From assembly GCA_965199055.1 (NCBI GenBank), contig CBDAQR010000003.1, forward strand, positions 2,170,001 to 2,234,000: a stretch of DNA of 64,000 bases, in the 5' to 3' direction. This document shows positions 25,088 through 33,831 of this stretch, piece after piece. The stretch's first letter is position 1, and every line of letters begins with the position of its first letter. This stretch comes from CBDAQR01 sp965199055 (GTDB taxonomy: Bacteria > Pseudomonadota > Gammaproteobacteria > Pseudomonadales > Halieaceae). The notes beneath the pieces were generated by a model. It was not told the origin of the DNA. It made no database searches and worked only from the letters and a program-made list of their open reading frames with translations. The position numbers were made by a program, and so were the translations under genes.

Positions 25088-26131
25088 ATGACAGCAATAC
25101 CCCTACCCGAAACTAGCCGCCAAGGCCGCCCCCATTCTTGGCTGTTGGGTGTTGTTTTCCTGCTGGTCTGGCCTGCTTTTATTGTGCTCTGCGTGGCGCT
25201 AATACTTTCAAGGGTTGGCCTCTACGATGAGACGCTGCTCGGGATTATCGTTGTGCGTATCTATTCCGTATTTCTTATGGCCTATGTGTTGATACAGGTG
25301 CTACAACGACTTTTTCCGGCGACATTTCCAGAAGATAAGTTTTGGCGCCAGCTAGTATTGCACATGGGCGCGTTAGTATTTGTGCATCAGGTATCTGGGC
25401 CGCTTGAACCGGGTGCACATATTAGCCAGTTGCCACCCACAATTCTGTTTCCGCTGCTGTTTGTGTTCCTGCAAATCTCGCTATACGTAGCCATCAAAAC
25501 GCTGGTCTTCCAGCGCGACCAGAACCAGGCGACTCAGCTCAGGTTGCGCCAGTCTGAGGTCAACGTTCTGCGCTCACAAACCAATCCACACTTCTTGTTT
25601 AATACGCTTAATCTATTGGCGTCCGAAGTTGGCCATGATCCCGCCAATGCGAAAGAAATTATTTACGATCTGTCGGATTTGCTTCGAGATAGCATGCGCG
25701 CGGCTGAGCAAGAATTCTTGCTTCTGGAAGAAGAAGTTCGCCTGGTAAAACTGTATCTGACGCTACAGCAGAAGCGATTTCCTGACAGGCTGAGTTACGA
25801 GATTCTTCTGGATGATCAAGCCGGTTCGGTGCGTGTGCCGTCATTAATACTGCAGCCAGTGGTAGAGAACGTTATCAAGCACGTTGTTTCTCGGTCAGAC
25901 GATAGAACGCAGCTGCGACTAGACGCTGCTGTGGAGCAAGGCAGCTTGGTGATAAGGGTTGGAGACAATGGGAGTAATCCCTCCGGTGTGATCGAAGCTG
26001 GCAATGGGCTACGCATTCTCAGTGATACGCTGGCCTTGCACTATCAGCGTAATGCCATGCTAAGTATTAACTCTGGCCCGAGCGGCACTGAGGTCAGGAT
26101 TTCCATTCCTGTCGAAGAGTCGGCGCCATGA
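25088..26131 (+). CDS. LytS/YehU-type sensor histidine kinase
   Basis: A 347-residue kinase. Four membrane segments (about 18-40, 50-72, 88-102 and 118-138) and a coiled coil lead to the His_kinase domain with the phosphoacceptor motif NPHFLFNTLNLL (His168), followed by a HATPase_c domain with N box QPVVENVIKHV and G boxes VGDNGSNPSG and GNGLRILSDTL. Probably senses a membrane or extracellular signal. The stop overlaps the start of its response regulator (ATGA), so the two form a classical two-gene system. Confidence 0.9.
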   Translation: MTAIPLPETSRQGRPHSWLLGVVFLLVWPAFIVLCVALILSRVGLYDETLLGIIVVRIYSVFLMAYVLIQVLQRLFPATFPEDKFWRQLVLHMGALVFVHQVSGPLEPGAHISQLPPTILFPLLFVFLQISLYVAIKTLVFQRDQNQATQLRLRQSEVNVLRSQTNPHFLFNTLNLLASEVGHDPANAKEIIYDLSDLLRDSMRAAEQEFLLLEEEVRLVKLYLTLQQKRFPDRLSYEILLDDQAGSVRVPSLILQPVVENVIKHVVSRSDDRTQLRLDAAVEQGSLVIRVGDNGSNPSGVIEAGNGLRILSDTLALHYQRNAMLSINSGPSGTEVRISIPVEESAP

Positions 26132-26898
26132 TTGAGGCGCCGGCTTCAAGGCCCAAACAAGTTCTGATCGTGGACGACGAGCCAGCGGCGCGCAGTCAAT
26201 TGCGGGATGTCATAGCCTCTGTTGGCGGACTGGAAGTGGCTGCTGAGCTTGGCAATGGTGAAGCGGCGGTTAGAGCTATTTCTGAATTGAAACCGGATAT
26301 CGTTTTTTTGGATATCGACATGCCGGGTATGGATGGATTTGCGGTTGCAGAAGCCACCCGCGATGTCAGCTATCAACTGGTGTTTCTGACCGCGCACCAC
26401 GACTACGCGCTTGAGGCTTTCGATACACACGCGATAGATTACTTGCTAAAGCCTGCGCGCCCATCCTCAATTGAGAAGTGTCTGGCGAAAATATTGCGAC
26501 AGGAAGTCTTAACGCTGGACACTCAAAGTAGCTCGCCGACGTCGAGCTCATTAATTCTCACCGACAGCGGCATCAGTCGTGTGGTTGATTCGCAGCATAT
26601 TGTCTTCGTCGAGGGATTGGGCCGTTATCGGCGTCTTCACCTTTCAGCTGATGGGGTCGCTGTTCATAAGCTTGCGACACTGCTGTCCGACACCACACTA
26701 GAGGAGTTCTGTCGGCAGCTACCTGAGCCAGGTTTTATGCGCGTGCATCGCAGCTACGTGGTGAATCTGAGTCACGTGGTGTCGCTGACGACGAGCGGAC
26801 GTCGATGTGAGTTGATAGTCGAGGGTGTGAAAGACGGTATTCCCGTGGCTCGCGCTCGAGCCAAAGAATTACGGAAAGCCATGAACGAACTTTTCTAG
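26128..26898 (+). CDS. LytTR-family response regulator
   Basis: A 256-residue two-domain regulator. The receiver domain (about 10-125) has acidic residues VDDEPA, phosphoacceptor Asp62 in VFLDIDMPGMD and a conserved Lys in YLLKPARPS; a LytTR DNA-binding domain follows from about 150 (VDSQHIVFVEGLGRYRRLH, GFMRVHRSYVVNL). LytTR proteins bind direct repeats upstream of surface-, virulence- or biofilm-related genes. Partner of the kinase at 25088. Targets cannot be read here. Confidence 0.92.
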   Translation: MIEAPASRPKQVLIVDDEPAARSQLRDVIASVGGLEVAAELGNGEAAVRAISELKPDIVFLDIDMPGMDGFAVAEATRDVSYQLVFLTAHHDYALEAFDTHAIDYLLKPARPSSIEKCLAKILRQEVLTLDTQSSSPTSSSLILTDSGISRVVDSQHIVFVEGLGRYRRLHLSADGVAVHKLATLLSDTTLEEFCRQLPEPGFMRVHRSYVVNLSHVVSLTTSGRRCELIVEGVKDGIPVARARAKELRKAMNELF

Positions 26899-26956
26899 TC
26901 CTATAGAATTTGATGCGAAGCATTACCCAGTTAGTTGGATCTGGCTGTGCTTCACA

Positions 26957-27634
26957 CTAGATATTACCCTGCAAATATAGCTTTCGTTCCCTCTCTGGAA
27001 ACTTCTCGATTGCATATCTAAGCATGGTGCGTGGCATGCGCTTGTAATGAGTTTGCAGAAAGCTGCTCTCAATCGCCTTGTCGCGTTTTCCTATTTCCCT
27101 CAGCATCCAGCCGACGGCCTTGTGTATTAGGTCTTCTCGATCATTGAGTAGCAGTCGCGATAGATTGAGAGCGTCGTCGAAATCGTTTGATCTAATAAAA
27201 TGAAATGTCGAAAGTATCGCGATTCTTCGTTCCCAAAGGTCGTCTGAACCGGCCAGCGCGTATAGAACTTCTCTGTTCTTGTGCTCCAAATAGGCACCGA
27301 CTATCTGCGGTGCAGAGCTGTCGACGAGATCCCAGTTATTGATGTACCGGGTGTTGCTGAGGTAGGTCTGGTAGATCTCGGACCGCTCGTCATCCGCGCC
27401 TTTGGAAAACTTACGCACTAGCAGTAGTAGGGCGAAGAGGCGCTCTTCGTGGAACTTGGACCCTAGCAGCCGCTCCACGGTTCGCAGAGGCGTCTCTTCA
27501 AACATCCTGACATGCTTTCTCAGCACCGGCACACGAATACCCAGGAACTGGTCGCCTTCGCCGTACTCTCCTTCTCCGGTTTTAAAGAAGCGTTGTGAGT
27601 GCTCAGCGATGTCCGGCCGCGCCAGATCTCTCAA
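26957..27634 (-). CDS. AlkD-like DNA alkylation repair protein
   Basis: About 225 residues of HEAT-like repeats, matching the DNA alkylation repair (AlkD) family: LGIRVPVLRKHVR and KFHEERLFALLLLVRKF near the N-terminus, then YINNWDLVDSSAPQIVGAYL with the Trp and Asp that serve AlkD catalysis, and RMPRTMLRYAIEKFPERERK at the end. Removes bulky or cationic alkyl bases by helical-repeat glycosylase chemistry. The start is uncertain: TTG at 27634 is assumed, since no ATG fits between it and the upstream gene end at 27660. Confidence 0.78.
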   Translation of the reverse strand: MRDLARPDIAEHSQRFFKTGEGEYGEGDQFLGIRVPVLRKHVRMFEETPLRTVERLLGSKFHEERLFALLLLVRKFSKGADDERSEIYQTYLSNTRYINNWDLVDSSAPQIVGAYLEHKNREVLYALAGSDDLWERRIAILSTFHFIRSNDFDDALNLSRLLLNDREDLIHKAVGWMLREIGKRDKAIESSFLQTHYKRMPRTMLRYAIEKFPERERKLYLQGNI

Positions 27635-27659
27635 TGCGTTTTCAATTTTTTTCAGCGAA

Positions 27660-29204
27660 TCACTCCGGGTTACTCGGAACCAGCCGAAGTATCGAGCCGA
27701 CGTCGCCGTGCTCTACGGCGATGTATACCAGCCCGTCCGCGCCCATTGCGACATCGCGAATGCGGCCAAGCTCTTTCGCGAGTGTTTCCTTCTCTATTAG
27801 CACGCCATCTTCAATCCGCAGCCGATAGATTGCCATTGCCTTAAGGCTGCCGACCAATAGATCGTTGCGCCAGCCCGGGAATCGCTGACCATGATGAATG
27901 GTCAGATTCGATATGGCAGGTGCAGGTGTGAAGTCCACGATAGGAGCCACCGTAGCTGATTCGGGGAATTCGAGACCCAGGTCTTTACCGATACTGACTT
28001 CTGTCGAATCGTAATCCAGGCCATTGGTATAAAGCGGCCAGCCGTAATTGCCGCCTTTGGATATCAAGTTGACCTCGTCGCCACCGCGCGGTCCCATCTC
28101 GGTAGACCAGATTTCCCCATTCAGTGGATGTGCTTCGAGGCCCTGGGTAGTTCTGTGCCCATAGCTCCAAACCGTGTGGCGAGTAGATGAGTCTTCACGC
28201 TGATCCGCGGGTACCCAAAACGGATTGTCCTCTGGTACAGCGCCATCTTCCCGTACGCGATGGATCTTCCCATAAGGTGTATCCATGATATGCAGGTTGC
28301 CGTAGGCGGCTTTTCCGCCGACGGTGATATAGAGGTGCCCAGCTTTGTCGAAAGCCAGGCGCCCGCCGGCAACGCCATCAGGTACCACGGTGTAGTAGTC
28401 CCTATCGACCGACCAGATAGTCTCCTCATCCACCCAGTTGCCATCCTTTATGCGGCCTCTGACCACCTTAACCATGGTTTGCGGTATCGGTGAGCCGCAA
28501 TTAAACGGGCAGCGATCAGTGAACGAAAGGTAAATCCAGCCGTTGTCTTCATATTGCGGGTGCAATGCGACATCAAGGAACTGGCCCCAGCCCACATAGG
28601 TGCCTTGTACGCTGAGTAGCTGCTCATATACAGGTGGTGTACCCGTGATAAGTTTGCCTTGACTTCCATCGCTATCGACCAAAGATAGACCGCGCACTTT
28701 TTCGCTGACCAGTATGCGCCCGTCTGGCAGCGGCGCTATGGAATAGGGCCTGCTTTGCAGTTCGGCGAAGGTCTCTACGGAGAAGCTGTGATGCTCAGAC
28801 TGCACCGTTTGCGCGTCGGGTTTACGAAAGTAGGAGGCCTCGATAGGAGGGTAGGACTCGCGATGTTCGGCGATGAATAGCGCCAACGCTTTGACCGTGT
28901 TCTTTTCAGGGTCGGATGGCCAGTCAACGTTTCTATGTTCTTCAATATCGCGGGAAAGACTCTCCATCAGCTCTTGCGTAGACCCACCATAGCGCAGGTT
29001 TGCCGCGAGTAGATCAGTACCCCCAGCGGTGCCGCGCAGTTGCGCGCCATGGCAGTTGGCGCATTGTTCCAGGTAAGTCACGCGAGAGTACTCCCGCGCG
29101 TCTCGAGTAGTTAGGTAGCGGTAACCGAATACGACCGACGCGGCCGCGATGATCGTGACCGCTAAGATTACGCTTTTGTGGGAAACCTGTGGGAAGAATG
29201 CCAT
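27660..29204 (-). CDS. Cytochrome c - soluble aldose sugar dehydrogenase (PQQ-type) fusion
   Basis: A 514-residue membrane-anchored protein: one hydrophobic helix at about residues 11-28, then a mono-heme c domain with CANCH (Cys48, Cys51, His52), then a six-bladed propeller of the glucose/sorbosone dehydrogenase family from about residue 155 (YSIAPLPDGRILVSEK, EMGPRGGDEVNLISKGGNYGWP). Family members use PQQ and oxidise aldoses; electrons would pass to the fused heme and into the respiratory chain. The electron carrier in one chain with the dehydrogenase is a useful marker for the periplasmic orientation. Upstream neighbour of the AlkD gene. Confidence 0.85.
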   Translation of the reverse strand: MAFFPQVSHKSVILAVTIIAAASVVFGYRYLTTRDAREYSRVTYLEQCANCHGAQLRGTAGGTDLLAANLRYGGSTQELMESLSRDIEEHRNVDWPSDPEKNTVKALALFIAEHRESYPPIEASYFRKPDAQTVQSEHHSFSVETFAELQSRPYSIAPLPDGRILVSEKVRGLSLVDSDGSQGKLITGTPPVYEQLLSVQGTYVGWGQFLDVALHPQYEDNGWIYLSFTDRCPFNCGSPIPQTMVKVVRGRIKDGNWVDEETIWSVDRDYYTVVPDGVAGGRLAFDKAGHLYITVGGKAAYGNLHIMDTPYGKIHRVREDGAVPEDNPFWVPADQREDSSTRHTVWSYGHRTTQGLEAHPLNGEIWSTEMGPRGGDEVNLISKGGNYGWPLYTNGLDYDSTEVSIGKDLGLEFPESATVAPIVDFTPAPAISNLTIHHGQRFPGWRNDLLVGSLKAMAIYRLRIEDGVLIEKETLAKELGRIRDVAMGADGLVYIAVEHGDVGSILRLVPSNPE

Positions 29205-29259
29205 GGCTCAATAATAAGCCATTTTAGACTTCCCGGATCACCGACTCCCGCAGGGCTGG

Positions 29260-29284
29260 CTCCACCTGCCTGCGGCAGGCGGAG
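29260..29284. repeat. GC-rich hairpin behind the carotenoid oxygenase gene
   Basis: CTCC-A-CCTGCC (29260-29270) pairs with GGCAGG-C-GGAG (29274-29284), with a 3-base loop. It is 9 bases past the oxygenase stop on the minus strand. No T tract follows, so it may be a rho-independent terminator only in a loose sense, an mRNA 3'-end stabiliser, or a REP-like unit. Confidence 0.4.
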
Positions 29285-29292
29285 CATAAGGC

Positions 29293-30708
29293 TTATTCGC
29301 CGGGACGCCAGCCGCCGTGGAAGCCCACCGGTATGCGGTGACCGAGCTGTGCAGAGGCGATCGGTCCGTCGGCCACGTTCTGCGCGTCAAGAACCTTGAG
29401 TGCGCTGGTATCGGACTCGAGGTCGGTCACAACAGCCAGCAGATAACCATCACCCTCCGGGGCGTCGTCAGAGCGGGGCACGAATATAGCCTCGGAAGTA
29501 TAGGTGCGCTCGCGCTCACCGAAAGAGTACTTCTCAGCCTTGCCAGTGCCGTGGTCGAAGTGTCCGATGCAGTTGTACATATCCCCTACATCGGAGTCCT
29601 TGGTTGCGTACCAGCCGTGACGATAGCTTTCCATTGCATTGCGTGGGTCGCACACCGGGAACTCGGATTTATTTTCATCGATAGAATCCGACTTCACACG
29701 GGGCGACTCCAGATTCATGTCGATGCTCCAGCGGTGCAGTGCGGCTTCCACGTCGCCGGTCTCCTGACCATCGGCGGTGGGGAACAGAGGTGCGTGCTCA
29801 AACTGGCAGGCGTCTACCGTAATCTTGCCGTCCTGATCGTAGCCATTCATGAAGTGGAATACGAAGAAAGGGTCGCACTCAACCCAGCGCACGTCTTCGG
29901 CCGTGCCACCATCGCGCGGTAGCACGCCGATAGAAGCACCCTTGTCTGGTTCCCAGGCAAAGGGAGACTGGCCTTGCATCGCGCGTTCCATGCTGCCAGT
30001 TAGTGGGAAAATCGGAAACAGAATGTAGTTCCGCGTCACCACAAAATCGTGAACCATGGCAGGGTAAGGGGTTGGAATCGTGTGAGATTCGGTTAACACG
30101 CCGTCTTTGCTCACCTTATGCAGTGCAACGTCTGACTCAAATGGCCCAGACGCCATATAAGCAAAGAACACCAGTTCGCCGGTCACCGGGTCTACTTTAG
30201 GATGCGCCGTCATCGCCGTACTGAGTTTGCCGTCGTAGTCGAAAGATCCCTTGGATGCGAGGGTCATAGGGTCGACTTCAAAGGGCCGGTGACCTTCCTC
30301 CAGAATCAGCATCTTTCCGCCATGCCACACGCAGGCAGTGTTGGCTAAACCTTCCTTATCGGTGAGTACGAACTCTATGAACTCCTCTTCGCAGTTGAAG
30401 GGGTTCATGGGGTCGATCACACAGCGCCCATGTTCCTGCTCGATCTTGAATTTCGCGGTTTCGATCCAGCGATTGCAGTAGCTCACCTTGCCATTGCTAA
30501 TGTGGAAGGCGTGGGTCATCCCGTCGCCCGCAAACAGGTGGTAGTCGCCTCGCGGTGGGAAATGCACGTTGGGGCCATTGCGATAGAAGGAACCGTTAAG
30601 CTCGAGGGGTATCTCGCCGGTGATCGGCAGATCTGACAGTGAGTATTCCTGGTCGATAGGTGCGAACGCGCCTTGCAGGAAGCGGTTCTCGGGGAGTGCC
30701 TGGTTCAT
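29293..30708 (-). CDS. Carotenoid oxygenase (RPE65/lignostilbene dioxygenase family)
   Basis: A 471-residue non-heme iron dioxygenase. The four iron-binding histidine segments are present: TAHPKVD, MVHDF, FHFMNGYD and the C-terminal GFHGGW, together with FAGDGMTHA and NGSFYRNGPN near the start, typical of the family. Cleaves a double bond in carotenoids, apocarotenoids or stilbenes. Start at 30708 with GGAAGGTGA before it, three codons inside a GTG alternative. It is transcribed divergently from a TetR regulator; two candidate operators lie between them. Confidence 0.9.
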   Translation of the reverse strand: MNQALPENRFLQGAFAPIDQEYSLSDLPITGEIPLELNGSFYRNGPNVHFPPRGDYHLFAGDGMTHAFHISNGKVSYCNRWIETAKFKIEQEHGRCVIDPMNPFNCEEEFIEFVLTDKEGLANTACVWHGGKMLILEEGHRPFEVDPMTLASKGSFDYDGKLSTAMTAHPKVDPVTGELVFFAYMASGPFESDVALHKVSKDGVLTESHTIPTPYPAMVHDFVVTRNYILFPIFPLTGSMERAMQGQSPFAWEPDKGASIGVLPRDGGTAEDVRWVECDPFFVFHFMNGYDQDGKITVDACQFEHAPLFPTADGQETGDVEAALHRWSIDMNLESPRVKSDSIDENKSEFPVCDPRNAMESYRHGWYATKDSDVGDMYNCIGHFDHGTGKAEKYSFGERERTYTSEAIFVPRSDDAPEGDGYLLAVVTDLESDTSALKVLDAQNVADGPIASAQLGHRIPVGFHGGWRPGE

Positions 30709-30732
30709 TGGTATCACCTTCCAAATATTATT

Positions 30733-30747
30733 GTTTACAATGGTAAC
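30733..30747. promoter_or_regulatory. Candidate TetR operator A
   Basis: GTTTACAATGGTAAC, an imperfect dyad that shares GTTTACAA with operator B and sits 26 bases before the carotenoid oxygenase start. Position and similarity to B suggest control of this gene by the divergent TetR protein. Confidence 0.4.
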
Positions 30748-30765
30748 TTAGCAGCAAATGGCAAA

Positions 30766-30780
30766 GTTTACAAAATAAAC
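30766..30780. promoter_or_regulatory. Candidate TetR operator B
   Basis: GTTTACAAAATAAAC: perfect 5-base arms GTTTA and TAAAC around CAAAA. Its centre is 33 bases from that of operator A, about three helical turns, so two TetR dimers could bind on the same DNA face. Located about 55 bases upstream of the TetR start. Confidence 0.45.
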
Positions 30781-30834
30781 ATGGCACTCTATTTGCGCTA
30801 CACTGGTGCCACAATAAGACGTGTTGGGGTAGTG

Positions 30835-31452
30835 ATGGCAACGGCCAAACTGGCGTATCACCACGGTGATCTGCGTACCGCATTGATTGATGCGGCATTG
30901 GAAGTCATTGAAGAATTGGGTCCGCAGGGGCTCACTATTCGAGAGGTTGCGCGCCGGGCAGGCGTCTCGCACGCTGCGCCTTATCGACACTACGCCGACA
31001 AAGATGAGCTGATTCTCGCGGTCGTAGAGAAGGGCTTTGAGCTATTGCATGAGGCCATGCAGCAGGCGCGACAAGAGGCCGGGGATGATCCGATCGCTCA
31101 GTTTGCTGCCAGTGGACAATCCTATTTCACGTTTGCTTTGAGTTATCCCACCTACTATCGAGTGATGTTCAGTGGTGACCTGCTTAACAGCAATGGGCAG
31201 GAGGCGTTGCAGCACACAAGCACGGCGTCTTTCAGCCAGATGAAGGAAGATCTGGTGACCTGTCAGAAATTGGGCATCGTGCGTGAAGGCGATCCGCTGC
31301 TGCATGCAATTTCGATTGTCTCTACGGTTCACGGTTTCGTTTCGTTGGTGAACGACAACCGAATAGGTCAGGTTGTCGGTGATCGCTATTCGGCTCAGGA
31401 AGTTCAGGATTTCGTGATGACGGCGATCTTTGAAGGTTTGGGGGCGTATTAG
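30835..31452 (+). CDS. TetR/AcrR-family regulator
   Basis: 205 residues from the ATG at 30835 (the longer reading upstream covers the intergenic operators). N-terminal HTH LTIREVARRAGVSHAAPYRHYADKDELI at about residues 32-60, then a helical ligand domain of the WHG/TetR_C_13 type. Divergent from the carotenoid oxygenase and 81 bases upstream of a TonB receptor gene, so it is the likely local repressor for oxygenase and possibly for uptake. The ligand may be a carotenoid- or stilbene-like compound (inference from neighbours). Confidence 0.85.
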   Translation: MATAKLAYHHGDLRTALIDAALEVIEELGPQGLTIREVARRAGVSHAAPYRHYADKDELILAVVEKGFELLHEAMQQARQEAGDDPIAQFAASGQSYFTFALSYPTYYRVMFSGDLLNSNGQEALQHTSTASFSQMKEDLVTCQKLGIVREGDPLLHAISIVSTVHGFVSLVNDNRIGQVVGDRYSAQEVQDFVMTAIFEGLGAY

Positions 31453-31533
31453 AAGCCACCCATTATAAAAAGCTATAACAATAAGAAAAATGCGTTGGAC
31501 GGCAAGAGCAGGCCGCCACGTAGGGGAAAGCCC

Positions 31534-33822
31534 ATGAAACAATACACAATGCTCACCCTCTTGCCGGCGCTTATAGGTTACGCAGGAATGGAGGCTAGAG
31601 CACAATCTGGTGAGATTGCCGTACTGGAAGAGGTTATCGTTACGGCTAACCGGCGCGAGCAGAATCTGCAGGATGTCGCCATATCGGTAGCGGCCTTTAC
31701 CGATGAGTTCTTTAAAAACAGCGGCACAAAAAATCTCAAGCAACTTGAACAGTACACGCCCAGCCTCAAGATAGCGCCAGTGACGGACAGCCGGTCTACA
31801 TCGATCCGCATTCGAGGCATTGGCTCGATTGGCTCCAATGCTGGAATTGATCCAAGCGTCGGTCTTTTTATCGATGGGGTCTATCAGGGGCGCGCGGGTA
31901 TGAGCGTGGCTGACTTTATGGATACCGCTCGCGTGGAGGTGCTGCGTGGTCCGCAGGGCACCCTGTACGGGAAAAACACGGCGGCCGGCGCGCTCAACAT
32001 CTATTCCAAAACCCCGACCGAGCTGTTCGAAGCAGAATTTGAAGGTCTAGTGGGTAACTACGATGCGCTGGAGTTACGCGGAATGGTGAACCTGCCCCTG
32101 GGCGACGGCGGCAACGCGGTGCGTTTGTCGGGTTACTCGGTTGACCGCGATGGCTTCGACGATAACGAATACCTTGATGAAGAGGTCAATGATGCCGACC
32201 GCTGGGGCGTTAAAGCCCGCTCCCTGTTTGGCCTCGGTGACTATGGCGAGCTCTTACTGACTCTGGATTATGCTGAGGAAAACAGTGACTGTTGTGCCCC
32301 CGATGTTATTGATTACGAGGGCGGCGGCTCCGCCCTGGGACTGCCATTCAGCCTGATCGCTGAGACCACCGGTGAACCACTGCCCGACAAAGTGGACCCC
32401 TACGACCGGAATCTCTACTTCAACCAGCCCTGGCTGAATGAGGTCAAAATCGGCGGAGTTGCAGCGGAGTGGAACCTGGAATTAGACAGCGAATACAGTC
32501 TTACCTGGCTCAATGCCTGGCGTCGGTACGAGAATGACGGGCGCTTTGATGGCGACTTCTCTCATTATGAAGCTGTCTCAAGCGCTGTTGCAGTGGATAT
32601 GGACCAGTACTCCAGCGAGTTCCGCATCACCTCGCCCGAGTTCGAAGACTGGGATTGGGTGGCGGGCCTCTACACCTTCTATTCCGATATGGATACAGAG
32701 GGTGAAACGGGCATGCTGGAGCTGCTAGGGCCGGTATTTGGCTTTGGCCTGATCTTTCCCGAGGGCGCGGTCAACTTTGACTCCAATACCCATGAGACCA
32801 CCAGCTTTGCCGCCTTCGGCCAGGTCAACTGGGACTTTGTCGAGGATTGGCGCCTGACGCTGGGTGCGCGCGTCACCTACGAAGAAAAGGAGCGAAGTGG
32901 TAGCCAGCGAACAGAGCCGGAGACCGTTCTGGACGCGCCGCCGGTGGCTGGACCGAATATCAGTCTGCATGACCAGCGCGACGAAACGGATTTCTCGCCG
33001 ACGATTAGTCTGACCCACTTTTTGCGGGACGATCTCATGATTTACGCCAGTTTTGCCCAGGGGTTCAAATCCGGTGGGTTCAATCAGGTGCGTACCGTGG
33101 TTGGAGTTAACGGCGAGTTTGACGATGAGCGATCCCGCAACTACGAGATCGGCTGGAAGGGCAGTTGGCTGCAGCGCCGTCTGCAGGTGAACGGCACAGT
33201 GTTCTATGTCGACTATGACGATTTCCAGGCGCAAGGTTTCGATGGCACCAATATCACCGTTCGAAATGCGGGTTCGTTAGAAAGCAAAGGTGTAGAGCTC
33301 GATGTGATCTACGTCCCTACCACGACACTAACGATGGGCATGGCGGTCGGCTACAACGACGCTGAGTATCAGGATTTCGAAACCGGTGAATGTACTGCAG
33401 CGCAAGTGTTTGAAGTGACCGGTGGCAGCCCGTTCATTTTGCCCGATTGTGTACAGGACCTCACCGGCGAGCCATTGGATAACGCGCCCGAGTGGACCGT
33501 GAGCACCTATGCCCAGTACGAAAGCGACATCGCAGGTACGAACTTGGGGTGGTTTGGCCGCTTCGAGTACAACTACATTGACGATTACTACATGGCGCAG
33601 GATCTCGATGAAAGTTTAAAGAATGATTCCACCGATATCGTTAATGCGCGTCTCGGAATCTTCTCACCAGGCAGGCAGTGGGAACTCACACTCTGGGGTC
33701 GCAACCTGCTAGATGAAGAGAATTTTGTGATCGGTTTTGATATACCCGTACTCAGTGGCTATGCTGCAATCAACGCGCCGCCGCGCACCTACGGGCTTAC
33801 CCTGAATTATCGTATGGAGTAG
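31534..33822 (+). CDS. TonB-dependent outer-membrane receptor
   Basis: 762 residues, start at 31534 with AGGGGAAAG upstream. Signal peptide to about residue 24 (ARA), TonB box-like EEVIVTANRRE near residue 33, plug domain with IRIRGIGS and DTARVEVLRGPQGTLYGKNTAAGALNIYS, then a 22-strand barrel ending in NYRME rather than Phe. The plug and sequence pattern fit the group common in sphingomonads and marine gammaproteobacteria that take up aromatics, steroids or plant oligomers. Starts an operon with three uncharacterised genes. Confidence 0.9.
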   Translation: MKQYTMLTLLPALIGYAGMEARAQSGEIAVLEEVIVTANRREQNLQDVAISVAAFTDEFFKNSGTKNLKQLEQYTPSLKIAPVTDSRSTSIRIRGIGSIGSNAGIDPSVGLFIDGVYQGRAGMSVADFMDTARVEVLRGPQGTLYGKNTAAGALNIYSKTPTELFEAEFEGLVGNYDALELRGMVNLPLGDGGNAVRLSGYSVDRDGFDDNEYLDEEVNDADRWGVKARSLFGLGDYGELLLTLDYAEENSDCCAPDVIDYEGGGSALGLPFSLIAETTGEPLPDKVDPYDRNLYFNQPWLNEVKIGGVAAEWNLELDSEYSLTWLNAWRRYENDGRFDGDFSHYEAVSSAVAVDMDQYSSEFRITSPEFEDWDWVAGLYTFYSDMDTEGETGMLELLGPVFGFGLIFPEGAVNFDSNTHETTSFAAFGQVNWDFVEDWRLTLGARVTYEEKERSGSQRTEPETVLDAPPVAGPNISLHDQRDETDFSPTISLTHFLRDDLMIYASFAQGFKSGGFNQVRTVVGVNGEFDDERSRNYEIGWKGSWLQRRLQVNGTVFYVDYDDFQAQGFDGTNITVRNAGSLESKGVELDVIYVPTTTLTMGMAVGYNDAEYQDFETGECTAAQVFEVTGGSPFILPDCVQDLTGEPLDNAPEWTVSTYAQYESDIAGTNLGWFGRFEYNYIDDYYMAQDLDESLKNDSTDIVNARLGIFSPGRQWELTLWGRNLLDEENFVIGFDIPVLSGYAAINAPPRTYGLTLNYRME

Positions 33823-33831
33823 GAGGCAAGC

